64,000 bases of DNA. It comes from Labyrinthula sp. Ha. Taxonomy: Eukaryota; Sar; Bigyra; Labyrinthulida; Labyrinthulaceae. Location of the stretch: NCBI GenBank assembly GCA_015227615.1, contig JAALGZ010000022.1, positions 1 through 64,000 of the forward strand, in the 5' to 3' direction. The stretch's first letter is position 1, and each line of letters starts with the position of its first letter. The notes beneath the pieces were generated by a model. The model was not told the DNA's origin. It did no database searches and worked only from the letters and a program-made list of their open reading frames with translations. Below are positions 22,607 through 32,353 of the stretch, in pieces. The translations under genes were made by a program, and so were the position numbers.

Positions 22607-24866
22607 TAGATGAGAGAAGGTTGAGCTAGAGTCAAGCAGTTGTTGTAATCAGTACAAAATTTGCGTGCTTTGAAAAAAAGTTATGTGCTTGCCGTAGAAT
22701 ACCAAGGGCGAAACCAAATTATATTTTATTTTTCTTCTCAGGAGTAGGGATAGCTTTTCACACGACAGGGAGAGTGTTTAAATCTATTGAATCTGAGTAT
22801 AGATTTCGAGTAGACGTTCTATTTTCACTATTTGTGAAAAATTATTGGGTGCATAGTAATGCAATATTGAGTCCTATTTGAGACATTTAAATGTCTCACG
22901 GTAATGATAAAGAGAGAAACACTGCACAGAAGGTTATATGGATACAAGCTCTGTAAAAAAGCATTAAATAAAAAGTAATATATTTATTTTATATTCTATT
23001 TAATCCTTTTTCTTGATCATATAACATACATAGCTCTATTTCGTTGATAAGAAAAAATACATATGTCTTAAATGACATAAACTCTGCTAAACCAGAAATG
23101 TACATTTATAATAATAAATAAAAACATTAGAGTTTTAAAATAAAGTAAAAGAAACTGTTACTTGGAGAATGTTAACTTATTTTTAGGAAGGAAGGATGTC
23201 AATAAGAATAATAAAGAATATTTTCATAATTGAGAATTAATCCTTCAAAAATCAAAGAGGTCATAATTGTACAGAAAAAATAAGGATGCCCAAAAAAGTA
23301 GCATTGCTTAATAAAAATTAAGTTTTGGGTATACTGCAATATACGATTCGTAAAATAGCTAGATACAAAAAACAAACAGGTTTCGTGACGGTAAGCTACA
23401 TTGCTGTACTCTCAGAGCACAATTCTTTAGAATTCAGAAAACACCTTAGCTCCACGGAACTGTATGATAAGGGAGCATCATTAAACTAGGCTAGAAAAAA
23501 AAATAAATACAAAGGTATCTATGCGGGCTTCAATCTAATTCTCAAAAAGCTGAGATGTTGTAAATCCTCAAGAACTACACTATAGATGATTATGCGTCAT
23601 GATGAAACCCTTGCGACTGAAGTCATCAAGTTTATATCTCTTCTTGCCTTTACTTAAACATTTTAGCGCCCAAAGATATTGCTTTGATTGTTCTTTATCT
23701 ATGATGCTGAAGTAATTCACGCTAGTTACATAAGCTCAGTAGATAATAGTAACTAAACATAGAAACAAGATTAAGATACTTGCAGTAACCAAAAAATATG
23801 AAGTTGTAAGTTTCAGTGTCTTTCCTATAAACATTTATTGGAAAATTATTATTCAATCTTGATAATACAATTGGTTTCAAAGGAAATGGACCAAACATCA
23901 ATCATATTTCATCGCGAGTAAGCTTTATTCATTGCTTCAAAAACATTGGAGCTACTACATCACAAATTTCGGGCAAATAGAAAAACTTCAGTAGAGCAAT
24001 ATCTCATAAAACTAATGTATTTTTACATCTAGGATTTATCGGTAGAGTTTCCCTACTCCATGTTCCATCTGTTTGTCTTCCTCTACAGCGAAAGCAAAGA
24101 TCTGTTGATTTAAGACTTGTAGTGCTATGTTTGAAGCACAATATCTTAAAAAACCTGAGATTGATATTCTCTCAGAATTCAAGTTCACTTAGAGAATTTT
24201 ATCTAGATGCAATTAGCCTTAGTATTAAAATTAATATGAGAAACAAGGGCTATGAAACTGCGTTAAATCGAAAATCAATATCAATAGAAACCCACAACTA
24301 TTTTGAACTTATGTAGACTCTATTTATCATATATCGGATCTCAATTTGGTTACAATCGTTACGTTTCCAAGGAACCAATACTAAAATATACATTTAAAAT
24401 GTTTCCTGTATATTGGGATGTCATTTGATAACAATTATCATTACTTCAAAATCATTTTGACTCCGATAATCAATAAAAACATTGGAACTTTGATTCGTAT
24501 TAAACTATTCTGATTTTATTCTGAATATCTATAATAAACTAGAATTGTTGTGGAACTATCAGAATCAATCAATAGGAGAAATATGGAGAAAATTATTATT
24601 CATGAAATATCAGTAAATCAAGTCGCATCCCTAGTGACAACCGGCTTAAGATTATCGGGTTATTTTTTAGGCATGAAGGATTATTTTGCTTTCAAATAGC
24701 CACAATAGCAATTATAGAAGGTATTGAAATATTGAGCTTCAATTTTTCCTCTTAAGAATGATAAGAAATATTGTATGAATGGTGAATTACCAAAGGTCTA
24801 TCGCACAATATGAACTGAATTAAATATATCACAGTGGTACATTACCACAGTTTCTTGCGAACCAAC
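22607..24866. other. Gene-free spacer
   Basis: I see no convincing gene, repeat or RNA in these 2.2 kb. A 64-codon frame near 24122 has no features. The last part is presumably the upstream region of the membrane-protein gene at 24867. Confidence 0.5.
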
Positions 24867-25451
24867 ATGTTTCTTCTTTTCAATATCCTTAATCAAGCCA
24901 AGCTGTTGAATGCAGAAGAAGATCCGGAACTCAAATCCTTACTCGACGACGATGACAACCTAGAAGATAGCCCAACTAATTCCGATGAAACTATTGAAGC
25001 TGAAACTGAAGAGGAGGAAGAGGACCAGGAAGAGTTTGATCCCAAACTCTACGGACAACAAATGCAGATGATGTTTTCAGCTGCGATTGATAGCTTATCA
25101 GATTCTTGTAAACTTCAATTGCAAGAAAGTAAAGAAAAAGATGATAAGCATTTATTCTCTGAACCTTGCCAAAAAGAGCTCTCAGAAGCCCTTGAGGCTA
25201 TTCAGTTCCCAAAATTTGACCTTGATGAGAAAATTGAAAGAAAACCTTTTGTAAATAGACAAAAGATTGATGAAGAAAACTTCGAGACTGCGAAATATAT
25301 TATTGCTGTTCTTGTTATTATGTTTATTGCTGTTGGTATGAAAGTTTGGTCAATTAATAGTGAGTTAAATCAAAAACCAGTTAAGAAAAAGAAGAAAATA
25401 TCAAAGAGAAAAGCAATGAAACAACAAATGAAGGAACAAAAAAGAGCTTAA
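24867..25451 (+). CDS. Single-pass membrane protein with acidic lumenal and basic cytosolic parts
   Basis: This 194-residue protein begins with a signal peptide (MFLLFNILNQAKLLNA). A very acidic stretch follows (runs of Asp and Glu up to about residue 60), then a domain of about 75 residues with two cysteines (SDSCKLQ and SEPCQKE), a transmembrane helix (about 140-160, YIIAVLVIMFIAVGMKVW), and a short strongly basic tail (KKKKKISKRKAMKQQMKEQK). This is a type I topology, probably in the ER or secretory pathway. I start at the first ATG; an upstream extension would need GTG. No family recognised. Its stop codon overlaps that of MED6 on the other strand within the four bases TTAA (25448-25451). 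Confidence 0.7.
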   Translation: MFLLFNILNQAKLLNAEEDPELKSLLDDDDNLEDSPTNSDETIEAETEEEEEDQEEFDPKLYGQQMQMMFSAAIDSLSDSCKLQLQESKEKDDKHLFSEPCQKELSEALEAIQFPKFDLDEKIERKPFVNRQKIDEENFETAKYIIAVLVIMFIAVGMKVWSINSELNQKPVKKKKKISKRKAMKQQMKEQKRA

Positions 25452-26008
25452 GAGTTTATATATTTTTTTGCTAAGTTCTCTAATAATTTATTAGTACTTT
25501 CTGCTTGTTTTTCTTCTTTCATATCATCTTCTTGTAACTTTTTATTTTGTTTTAACATTAGTCGAAACGCATTATTTATATGAAAAGTAAATGCGTCAAT
25601 TCTTGTATCTAAAAGTGTTTTTAAAGAAGGACTTTGATAGATAACTTTATCTAGAATATAATATTGACTTATTTTTGTTACATTATTTTCATTTTCTCGT
25701 TTTTGTTTTATTATTATAAATAGAAATGGTTCAAATTGTTTATAACTTTGGTCTAATACGAATTCGATTCCTTTGAGACCCTTCAAGAACTCCAAACTCT
25801 TCTTTTGCATTCGTAAAACTTCATTGTTTGAAGTTATATCATAAGATTGAGAGTTTGAGAAATAATCTAACACATTTTCCGCACTTAATCCATATGCATT
25901 AATCCAATTATGATCTACAAAACATTCTTCTGTTTGATCTTTTTGTATTTCTTCCATTTTCTTAATTGCCCAAAATTCGATTCTATTGCCCGTTAAACAG
26001 AACAACAT
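25448..26008 (-). CDS. MED6: Mediator complex subunit 6
   Basis: This 186-residue protein carries the MED6 signature in order: DHNWINAYGLSAENVLDYFS (about residues 32-51), YDITSNNEVLRMQ, LKGIEFVLD, PFLFIIIKQKR, YYILDKVIYQSPSLKTLL and a helical AFRLML segment. MED6 is a head-module subunit of the Mediator co-activator that links transcription factors to RNA polymerase II. The N-terminus has about 17 residues before a second Met (MEEIQKDQ) that is an alternative start. The C-terminus is a short charged helix. Its stop overlaps that of the convergent membrane-protein gene, and its start codon is only 18 bp from the divergent transporter gene, so the two 5' untranslated regions must be minute or overlap. 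Confidence 0.9.
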   Translation of the reverse strand: MLFCLTGNRIEFWAIKKMEEIQKDQTEECFVDHNWINAYGLSAENVLDYFSNSQSYDITSNNEVLRMQKKSLEFLKGLKGIEFVLDQSYKQFEPFLFIIIKQKRENENNVTKISQYYILDKVIYQSPSLKTLLDTRIDAFTFHINNAFRLMLKQNKKLQEDDMKEEKQAESTNKLLENLAKKYINS

Positions 26009-26026
26009 TTTCTTTACCGTTTAGCA
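26009..26026. promoter_or_regulatory. 18-bp interval between divergent MED6 and TSUP starts
   Basis: This interval is the entire spacer between two divergent ATG codons. It contains ACCGTTTA (26016-26023), a form of the CCGTT motif also found before the EGF-like, ESCO, eIF4B-like and coiled-coil genes. A conventional promoter cannot fit, so initiation probably occurs inside the motif or inside the opposite gene. Function is inferred. Confidence 0.45.
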
Positions 26027-26988
26027 ATGTATAATATCAACAAAATAACCAAAAGAAAGATAATAAAAAGTTGCACAGTAGTATACAGAAGAAGATATGT
26101 ATCAAAGCCTTCAAGAAATACCTTCAGAACGAGTGATAGCACTCCTAAGCTATTTTCTATAGGATATTTTGCTGGTACACTTGGTTCTTTATGGTAAATT
26201 CTCTTCATGGGTCATTTCTTAGTGGAGTTGGCGGAGGAATTATTGTTATACCTGTACTGAAGCGCATCACCAACTTGACCATGCATCAAATATCGGCTAC
26301 TAGCTTATTTAGTATTAGTCTCTCTTCGGTTTTTGCTTCTGTGGCATATATTCAAGGTGGATTCGCTGATTTAAATGCTGCTAGTGCCATTGCGCTCTCA
26401 TCCTCCATCTTTAGTGTCATTGGAGCAGCTGCAGCTACAAATATTAATGGTAAAACTCTTTCTAAGCTATTAGGAGGTGTAATGTTGTTGTTTATTCCTA
26501 TAATCCTGTCTCGAACCAAGAGTGAAGGATCGCAACCGGATCTAGAAGAGTTTAATAGGTTTAAAAAGTCGTTGATCAAACTAAAACATGAAGGTTTTGG
26601 AATGAAGGAAGTGAAAATATATCTGATAGACAATATGAACTACTTAGTTATAGGAAGTGTCACAGGGCTTGCCTCTGGAATGCTTGGGATAGGAGGCGGA
26701 TTGGTTATGACGACATTGTTGTCAGTGTTTGATGAAAAAAATACTAAGACACAACATAATGCTATAGGTACTTCTTTAGTTGCTATGGTTCCTACTGGAT
26801 TAGCAGGAACTCTAACAAATGCTGTGAACAAAACTGTGATTTACAAAACTGGCTTTCTTCTAGCTACTAGTTCTTCCATTGGAATGTACCTGACTGCAAG
26901 GTTTATAACACCGGAAGTAAACGATGCTAATCTAAAATACTTGTTTTCTGTTTTTCTGGCTCTCTCTGCGGTAAAGATGATAAGATAA
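26027..26988 (+). CDS. TauE/SafE-family (TSUP) membrane transporter, one 29-nt intron
   Basis: Coding exons are 26027-26193 and 26223-26988, giving 310 residues. Splicing joins YFAGTLGSL to CGVGGGIIVIPVL, the first half-repeat signature of the TSUP family; the second repeat, GMLGIGGGLVMTTLL with AIGTSLVAM, lies near residue 215. The family transports sulfur-containing or other organic anions. About seven hydrophobic segments are visible. The first exon encodes a leader of some 40 residues that is rich in Lys, Arg, Ser and Thr with almost no acid (MYNINKITKRKIIK, then VVYRRRYVSK), like a mitochondrial presequence, which is an inference. Without the intron the protein would begin abruptly at the Gly-rich motif. 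The gene starts 18 bp from MED6 and ends 26 bp before the EGF-like gene. Confidence 0.85.
26194..26222 (+). other. 29-nt spliceosomal intron in the TSUP gene
   Basis: The intron starts GTAAAT and ends TTCTTAG, splitting a Cys codon (TG/T). Removing it restores the conserved family motif and an N-terminal leader from an ATG. In the unspliced frame of exon 1 a stop (TAA) arises at the donor site. Confidence 0.82.
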
Positions 26989-27014
26989 CCGGACATTCCG
27001 TTTAGAACTGAAAA
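26989..27014 (+). promoter_or_regulatory. 26-bp spacer and start motif of the EGF-like gene
   Basis: Only 26 bp separate the TSUP stop from the next ATG on the same strand. The spacer contains CCGTTTA (26998-27004), the motif seen at other starts in this window. Either the promoter lies within the upstream coding sequence or this motif acts as a core element. Confidence 0.4.
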
Positions 27015-29083
27015 ATGAGAATTTGGAAACTGTTATTCGTGAGTGAAATTGTACATTTTGTTTCTGGTACATGTGGAAATGGTTGTTCTAAGCATGGAAC
27101 ATGTGTTTATGGAAGTGATAGTACAGGATCATGCCAATGTGATGATTCTTGGAACGCATCGGAAGCTGCGGATTGTTCTTTACGAGTGTGTCCAGCTTCA
27201 TCAGCCTGGCAAGACCATGCGCAAAGTGTAGATCTAGCCCATAGAACCGCCGAGTGTTCAAATCGTGGTGTTTGTGATAGAAGTTCAGGGACTTGTACCT
27301 GTGATTCAGGTTTTGAAGGAAGTGCATGTGAGCGGATGTACTGTCCTAACCACTGCAATCACCGTGGACGGTGCTTGAGTATGAGAGAAGCCGCTGAAGA
27401 AGCAGGATATACATATGACTTATGGGATGCGGACAAAATTTATGGATGTATTTGTGACTCTGGTTATTTTGGGTATGATTGCTCTCTTGTTCAGTGTCCA
27501 TTTGGTTTAGAACATACATCTGGAGCAGTAAATGAGAAGCAGACAATTAGCTGTACCTGCCCAGATAGTTGCACAGGAAAAATAATACTAAAGATCTTTG
27601 AAAAATATGTTAAGCTAGAACCATGGTTTTCTGAAGCAACCATAGAAGCTGGTTTTGCTAATCAAGCTGGGATTATAGTAGAAGCTACTCTTTCAGGTGG
27701 AAGTTCCTTATGCGACAATGATGGAGTGGATACTCTGGTTGAATTTACACAAGACAGAGGTGATATCGATTTAATGACTGTTGCACTTAATGAACTTGCC
27801 TCAACAGGTTTGACACCAACATTTGGGATCACAACAACAACAGATGGTGCAGGCTCGGTGCATGAGTGCAGCAGAAATGGACAGTGCGATCACGCTACAG
27901 GAATATGCACATGTGAATCGAACTCTGCTGATCTTGGAGGAACATATAATGCTCCTAATTGTGAAACGGCTTCCATATCGCCCTCAGCATGTTTTGAAGG
28001 ACTCTCGCAATCTGGAAGCCAGGAAGATTGCTCGGGGCGCGGAATTTGTGATGTAACAACTTTTAAATGTACTTGTAATAGCGGTTATAAAGGTAGCTTG
28101 GGGCATTTGTTGATTTTCTAGGTGATGCGTGTGAATGGAAAACGTGCCCTACTGGATCAGCATGGTTTGATGTCGCTACGGGGGATAACATAGCTCATGC
28201 AACTGCTGAATGCAGCAACAGGGGAACTTGCACAGAGATAACTGGAAGTTGCAGCTGTCAAGTGGATCACCTTTAATTTCTTTATTCATAGACTGGGTTT
28301 TCTGGGGATGCTTGTGAGACATTGAGTTGCCCAAACGTTTGCTCATCCAAAGGTACTTGCTTCACAATGAAAGAACTAGCTGTCCTTGCTGAAGACGAAG
28401 TTGGAGTATCACTGGGAATTACGTACGGAGATCCAGTAACTGCTTCCACATGGGATGCGGAAAAGATTAAAGGTTGTTATTGTGACAGAGATTATTATAA
28501 GGGAGTCTTTGCGCGACATAAAGATGAATATACAGGATATGATTGTTCTTTGATCTCTTGTGCTTATGGGCAGAATCCATCGCTTTTGGGTAGAGTTAAT
28601 GAAATTCAAAGCTTAACGTGCACAGCTTCTGCTGGAAGTTTCAAGATTCAAAGCCATTTTTACGGAAGCTCTGAAAGAGTAGCGTTCGACGATCTCATTG
28701 CGAATCTACAAACAGCACTAGATCTTGTAACGAATTCCTTTGGATTGATAGTTGCTAGTTTTGAAGATTCGACTATACTTGCTAATGAACCAGTTTGCAA
28801 AACCTCTGATCCAAAAACAATTTTGCTAAGTTTCAAAACTTATGGAGATCATCCTAACTTGAATATAGATTCTACAAGTTTAACAGGAAGTATTGTTATA
28901 GCTGAACATACCAAAGGAACAACAACAGGATCCATGTGCTCTAGCCAAGGCATATGCGACACAACAACAGGATTCTGTACGTGTTTTCCAAACTACTATT
29001 CCTCAGATGGAGATTATGGGGTTCAAAAGTATGGAGACACTGGAGATTGTTCAGCTATCAACAACTTTCCAACCTTAAGTTGA
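27015..29083 (+). CDS. Secreted EGF-like repeat protein (stramenopile-type), two 29-30 nt introns
   Basis: Exons are 27015-28092, 28122-28261 and 28292-29083, giving 669 residues in one frame. A signal peptide (MRIWKLLFVSEIVHFVSG) is followed by two tandem modules of about 320 residues. Each has Cys-rich EGF-like loops (CSNRGVCDRSSGTCTCDSGF), a CPNxC...RGxCxSM element, a WDADKIYGCxCD...YDCSL block, and a roughly 100-residue beta-rich segment beginning NExQTISC. This modular type is common among predicted extracellular proteins of stramenopiles. No transmembrane segment or GPI tail is visible, so it is probably secreted or matrix-bound. It ends with a short EGF-like unit. It lies 26 bp after the transporter and converges on a membrane-protein gene with an 18-bp gap. 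Confidence 0.88.
28093..28121 (+). other. 29-nt intron 1 of the EGF-like gene
   Basis: The intron begins GTAGCT and ends TTTTCTAG. Removal fuses CNSGYKG to DACEW and continues the EGF pattern; retained, it introduces an immediate frame change and stop at its own end. Confidence 0.85.
28262..28291 (+). other. 30-nt intron 2 of the EGF-like gene
   Basis: The intron begins GTGGAT and ends ATTCATAG. Removal joins SCSCQ to TGFSGDACE, a standard EGF loop. The retained sequence contains an in-frame stop. The length is within one base of the other two introns. Confidence 0.85.
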
Positions 29084-29101
29084 CTCTAATATAAATAAAA
29101 A

Positions 29102-29710
29102 CTATTCTCTAGTAGTAGTAGGGTTGAAGTCTGTTGGAGCCCATGTAAATTGACTTCTGGAAGAGCTCTGCGCTTCAGTCTTGTATTGAGAACGTAGCCT
29201 TTCAGCTTCTGCAAGACCTTGCTTCTTTTTTCCCTTGAACGAAAAAGAAGTTTGGTGCTCGCTATCTGGTAAAAATGTACTGCCATCATTTCTAGGTGCT
29301 TTACGTCCTAAAGCTAGGGGATCTGATGCAGATGGTAAAGCACTTGAAACAGCCGCTGATCGAGTTCCGTAGTTGCTTCTTGATACTCTAACTATACCTT
29401 GATTCGCCTGAACTATTGAAGACTTTGGAAATGAGTTCGTTTGAGCTGCTGATGTGCTCATTGCAGAAGGAACAAGCTGCCGCAATAACTTCATACGCTT
29501 CATCGTTGTATGATTAGCCCCATCTGGATCCCCTTTGTTGCCTAGATGTTCTTCAACAAGTTCTCGCTCATGTACGATAAAACTTGTAAGTTTCCAAACA
29601 ACATAAAAAAGAAATAGTGTGCTTGTGAAAAAAAGAGCAGCGAGAATACCAAAAATAGTTGATAGGGTGGAGTCGCAAGCTTCGTTGTCGTCTTGTAACC
29701 AACGTAACAT
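29102..29710 (-). CDS. Small single-pass membrane protein, unknown
   Basis: This 202-residue protein has a short N-terminus (MLRWLQDDNEACDST), one long hydrophobic segment (about residues 16-46, IFGILAALFFTSTLFLFYVV onward), and a hydrophilic tail of about 155 residues rich in Ser, Arg, Gln and Lys that looks disordered and carries possible Ser/Thr phosphorylation sites. I take the first ATG as start; an eight-residue upstream extension would need GTG. No family recognised. It is convergent with the EGF-like gene (18-bp gap). The tail composition, with many Ser and Arg codons, is unlike the AT-rich spacer frames and supports real coding. Confidence 0.65.
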   Translation of the reverse strand: MLRWLQDDNEACDSTLSTIFGILAALFFTSTLFLFYVVWKLTSFIVHERELVEEHLGNKGDPDGANHTTMKRMKLLRQLVPSAMSTSAAQTNSFPKSSIVQANQGIVRVSRSNYGTRSAAVSSALPSASDPLALGRKAPRNDGSTFLPDSEHQTSFSFKGKKKQGLAEAERLRSQYKTEAQSSSRSQFTWAPTDFNPTTTRE

Positions 29711-32059
29711 AATCAAAAAAATTGGTATGGACACGTTTGTTGGACTAGTATTAGAAGATCTAAATATCCTATTGTGGTTCCTTTTATGTTACTTTACTAT
29801 GTACGGTATCCCTTTTTGTTTGACTGGTATTTGTTTCAGATTAAGCTGGTGCCCAAAATAGTAATACTTTAGGAAGTTATCTAATTCTAAAGGAACAATA
29901 TAAAAAAGGTAGATGGAGTGACTCAAGAATAATAATATCCCGGATAAAATTTTACTAAGACATAATAGTTTATTTGGAGGAACATAGTTGATATATGTAC
30001 ATGTATATATGTATTAATTTGAGATTTTACTTGGTAACGTGGAATTATTAGTAGTAACCAAAGAATGGAAGAAAAACCTAAGGTTCCATCTCCTCCGCTT
30101 CACCCAACCTGCCAAATGAATATACAGACTCTATTCTAAGCGCAGTTCTCGAACAGAGGAGAATTAATATTATGAGTGGGTTATTCACCACCTCCTAGTC
30201 TGACTTATATGCACAATTTCTCAAAGACTCTTGGAAGTGTTTAAAGTTACATTTTGTGTACTTGCTCTAGGCTTTGACTAGCACTAGGTTCATTTTTCTG
30301 CGTGACGCTGTTGCTCATGTACAAGAATTTCGCTGTTATATTTATCCATTAACTTTGCTTGTTCAGAGGGTTTCCAAGCCAATGGTAATAATGCCTTATA
30401 GCTCAGTTTACTAGATCTATCTCCTCAGTATTGAGCCTTAGCGTTCAGATTTATAACTTTGTGCAGTGCATTTCGTTCTTGCAGAAGAGATCAAAGTTTA
30501 ATTCAAACAATGAAAGTTCTTGTGTGTCATGTCCAGCATACCAATACAGAACCTGAAGATGCTATTGAGTGCTGTTGCAACATTCTTTTCAGTGAATACC
30601 TTCCATTACTGGATCATTAAATTCAAGTACCCTCTTAGTCTTTTACAATAGCAAATGAGGTAATATGTGAAGTCCATACTTTTTTTTGGTTCTAAACTAA
30701 AAAGTATATTATAGCAATAATGAACAAACACATAACTCATCCTATGTTGGACCAAACAATAGTAAACCTGTGGCTGCTTAGTGTCATCACATTTTCACCT
30801 TCATTAGCGTCGTATTGTAATCTGTAGCTCCAAAGTCTAGGGATCAATTTTAAAGTACGAGTGTATGATGCAAGGTATGGAGTGGTACACAACTGTATGA
30901 TTCATGTTTTGGAAAATACATAACTAGAACACAAAGAGAAATCCAGATTGAACGGCAAGTCCTTCCCATACGAATACCTAGTTCCCGAAAATATGAGATC
31001 AAAAGCACGATCATCTGATACTTCAATATCCCATAATTTAAATCTAATAATATTAACAATCAAAGATCAGTAAGCTAAGATAATGCAGAATAATCAAGAA
31101 GGAAGCGGAACCAGAGCATTACGCAAAGACAATAACATATTTATTAATAATATGTCAAGAAAGTAGAAGGCAGTTTATATATATATTATTAGACTTGAAG
31201 CAGAAGAAGGTCGAAAGTCAACAAAAAACTCATTAAGAAACTACATCAGACGTTCAAGAGAAGAATGAACCACTCAAAAAGAAAATGTGGTGTAGGGTCG
31301 GGACATGAAAGAAGATATGATTATGGGCCAGGGTCACTGCTTTCAAAGAGAAAGTGAATATAGGCATATCAAATGGGGGTGGTAAAGAGATCCGGGTAAT
31401 AGACCACAATGTCAATTTAGTTCTCAAATAAGAATATCGCTTGTTCCGTGCTCTATGGTCATATACCGCATCGTTTGCACGAAAGTTGCTGTAGTTTTTC
31501 TTTTTTTTCAGTTATTTTTCTAGGCCCTTCACTAAATTATGATAGGCTTACCACTTCAAATATTCATATTTGACGCGTAATTGTAACGGGGGGGGGCGAA
31601 ATGCATTGTGACTCCTTAGTCTTTACAAATCTTTTTTCTCAACTGGGAAGTGCTATCATTATTGGTTTTAACTCTTCCCCAATCTTATAGAAAGTTATAT
31701 AGTTTCTTTAATCAAATGAATTCGACTCATAGCTGTAGGGCTCAGAATCTGGAGGTACTATATCCAGAATATACACACACAGAGAAAGAGAGAGAGAGAG
31801 AGAGAGAACTGGGCACGTGTTGTTTTGTTTGTTTTAAGGTAAGTATGTCAATGTATTTATCAGCATATCTATGCAGATGAATTCTCAACGATATTCACTG
31901 CCGAAGGTAGGCTAGTCCTAAGAAGAGTCTAATCTCAACTAGCGTGAAAGTAATTACCATACGTTGACAGACCACACTTCAGGAAACAAAGAGGCTGCAT
32001 CTGCAAACTGGTGAGTTCAGATTAAACTTCACTAAGTATTGTTTCTACGATGGTATCCT
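29711..32059. other. Gene-free spacer
   Basis: No convincing gene. It holds a GA/CA microsatellite near 31773 and a run of nine Gs near 31590. Short open frames are unsupported. Confidence 0.5.
31773..31808. repeat. Microsatellite, (CA)n then (GA)n
   Basis: A short ACACACAC tract passes into an AGAGAG tract of about 28 bases with one interruption. No gene context. Confidence 0.9.
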
Positions 32060-32353
32060 TTAACATTCCATTTTCCGTGCCCCAGTGGTGCATGTATCGT
32101 TTTTTAATACTTCCTGTCGTATTAAAATGCCTCTGCAAATATTTTTTCGGCGAATAAATAATATTTTCCCGACAGGTTGGGTTTCTTCAATATCTGATAA
32201 GTCTTTCTCGCCACATTTGTTGATAAATAATGTGATATCGTTTATCTCAAAAACATAATCTACAGGAAGATGTTCTAACTGACGGTTTCCTTTCACGATG
32301 CTGTGATATTCTTCCGCTCTCAATGTGGGGATAATCCTTACAGAAGAAGCCAT
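32060..32353 (-). CDS. Short hypothetical protein, doubtful
   Basis: A 97-codon ATG-started frame with balanced amino-acid use (MASSVRIIPTLRAEEYHSIV at its start, FEINDITLFI, GKILFIRRKN) looks more protein-like than spacer frames of similar length and has slightly higher GC than its surroundings. No domain is recognised, and it stands alone in a gene-poor stretch. It may be a first exon, because 29-30 nt introns occur in this genome and would be easy to miss, or a decayed gene. Confidence 0.35.
   Translation of the reverse strand: MASSVRIIPTLRAEEYHSIVKGNRQLEHLPVDYVFEINDITLFINKCGEKDLSDIEETQPVGKILFIRRKNICRGILIRQEVLKNDTCTTGARKMEC

Noticed and set aside
26014-26208. 64-codon minus-strand frame with a hydrophobic C-terminus
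   Set aside because: It lies antisense to the TSUP first exon and intron, which are supported by a conserved motif and exact frame restoration.
26191-26222. ATG at 26191 as the TSUP start
   Set aside because: It would begin inside what is better explained as the end of exon 1 and a 29-nt intron, and would remove the first half of the family's opening membrane motif.
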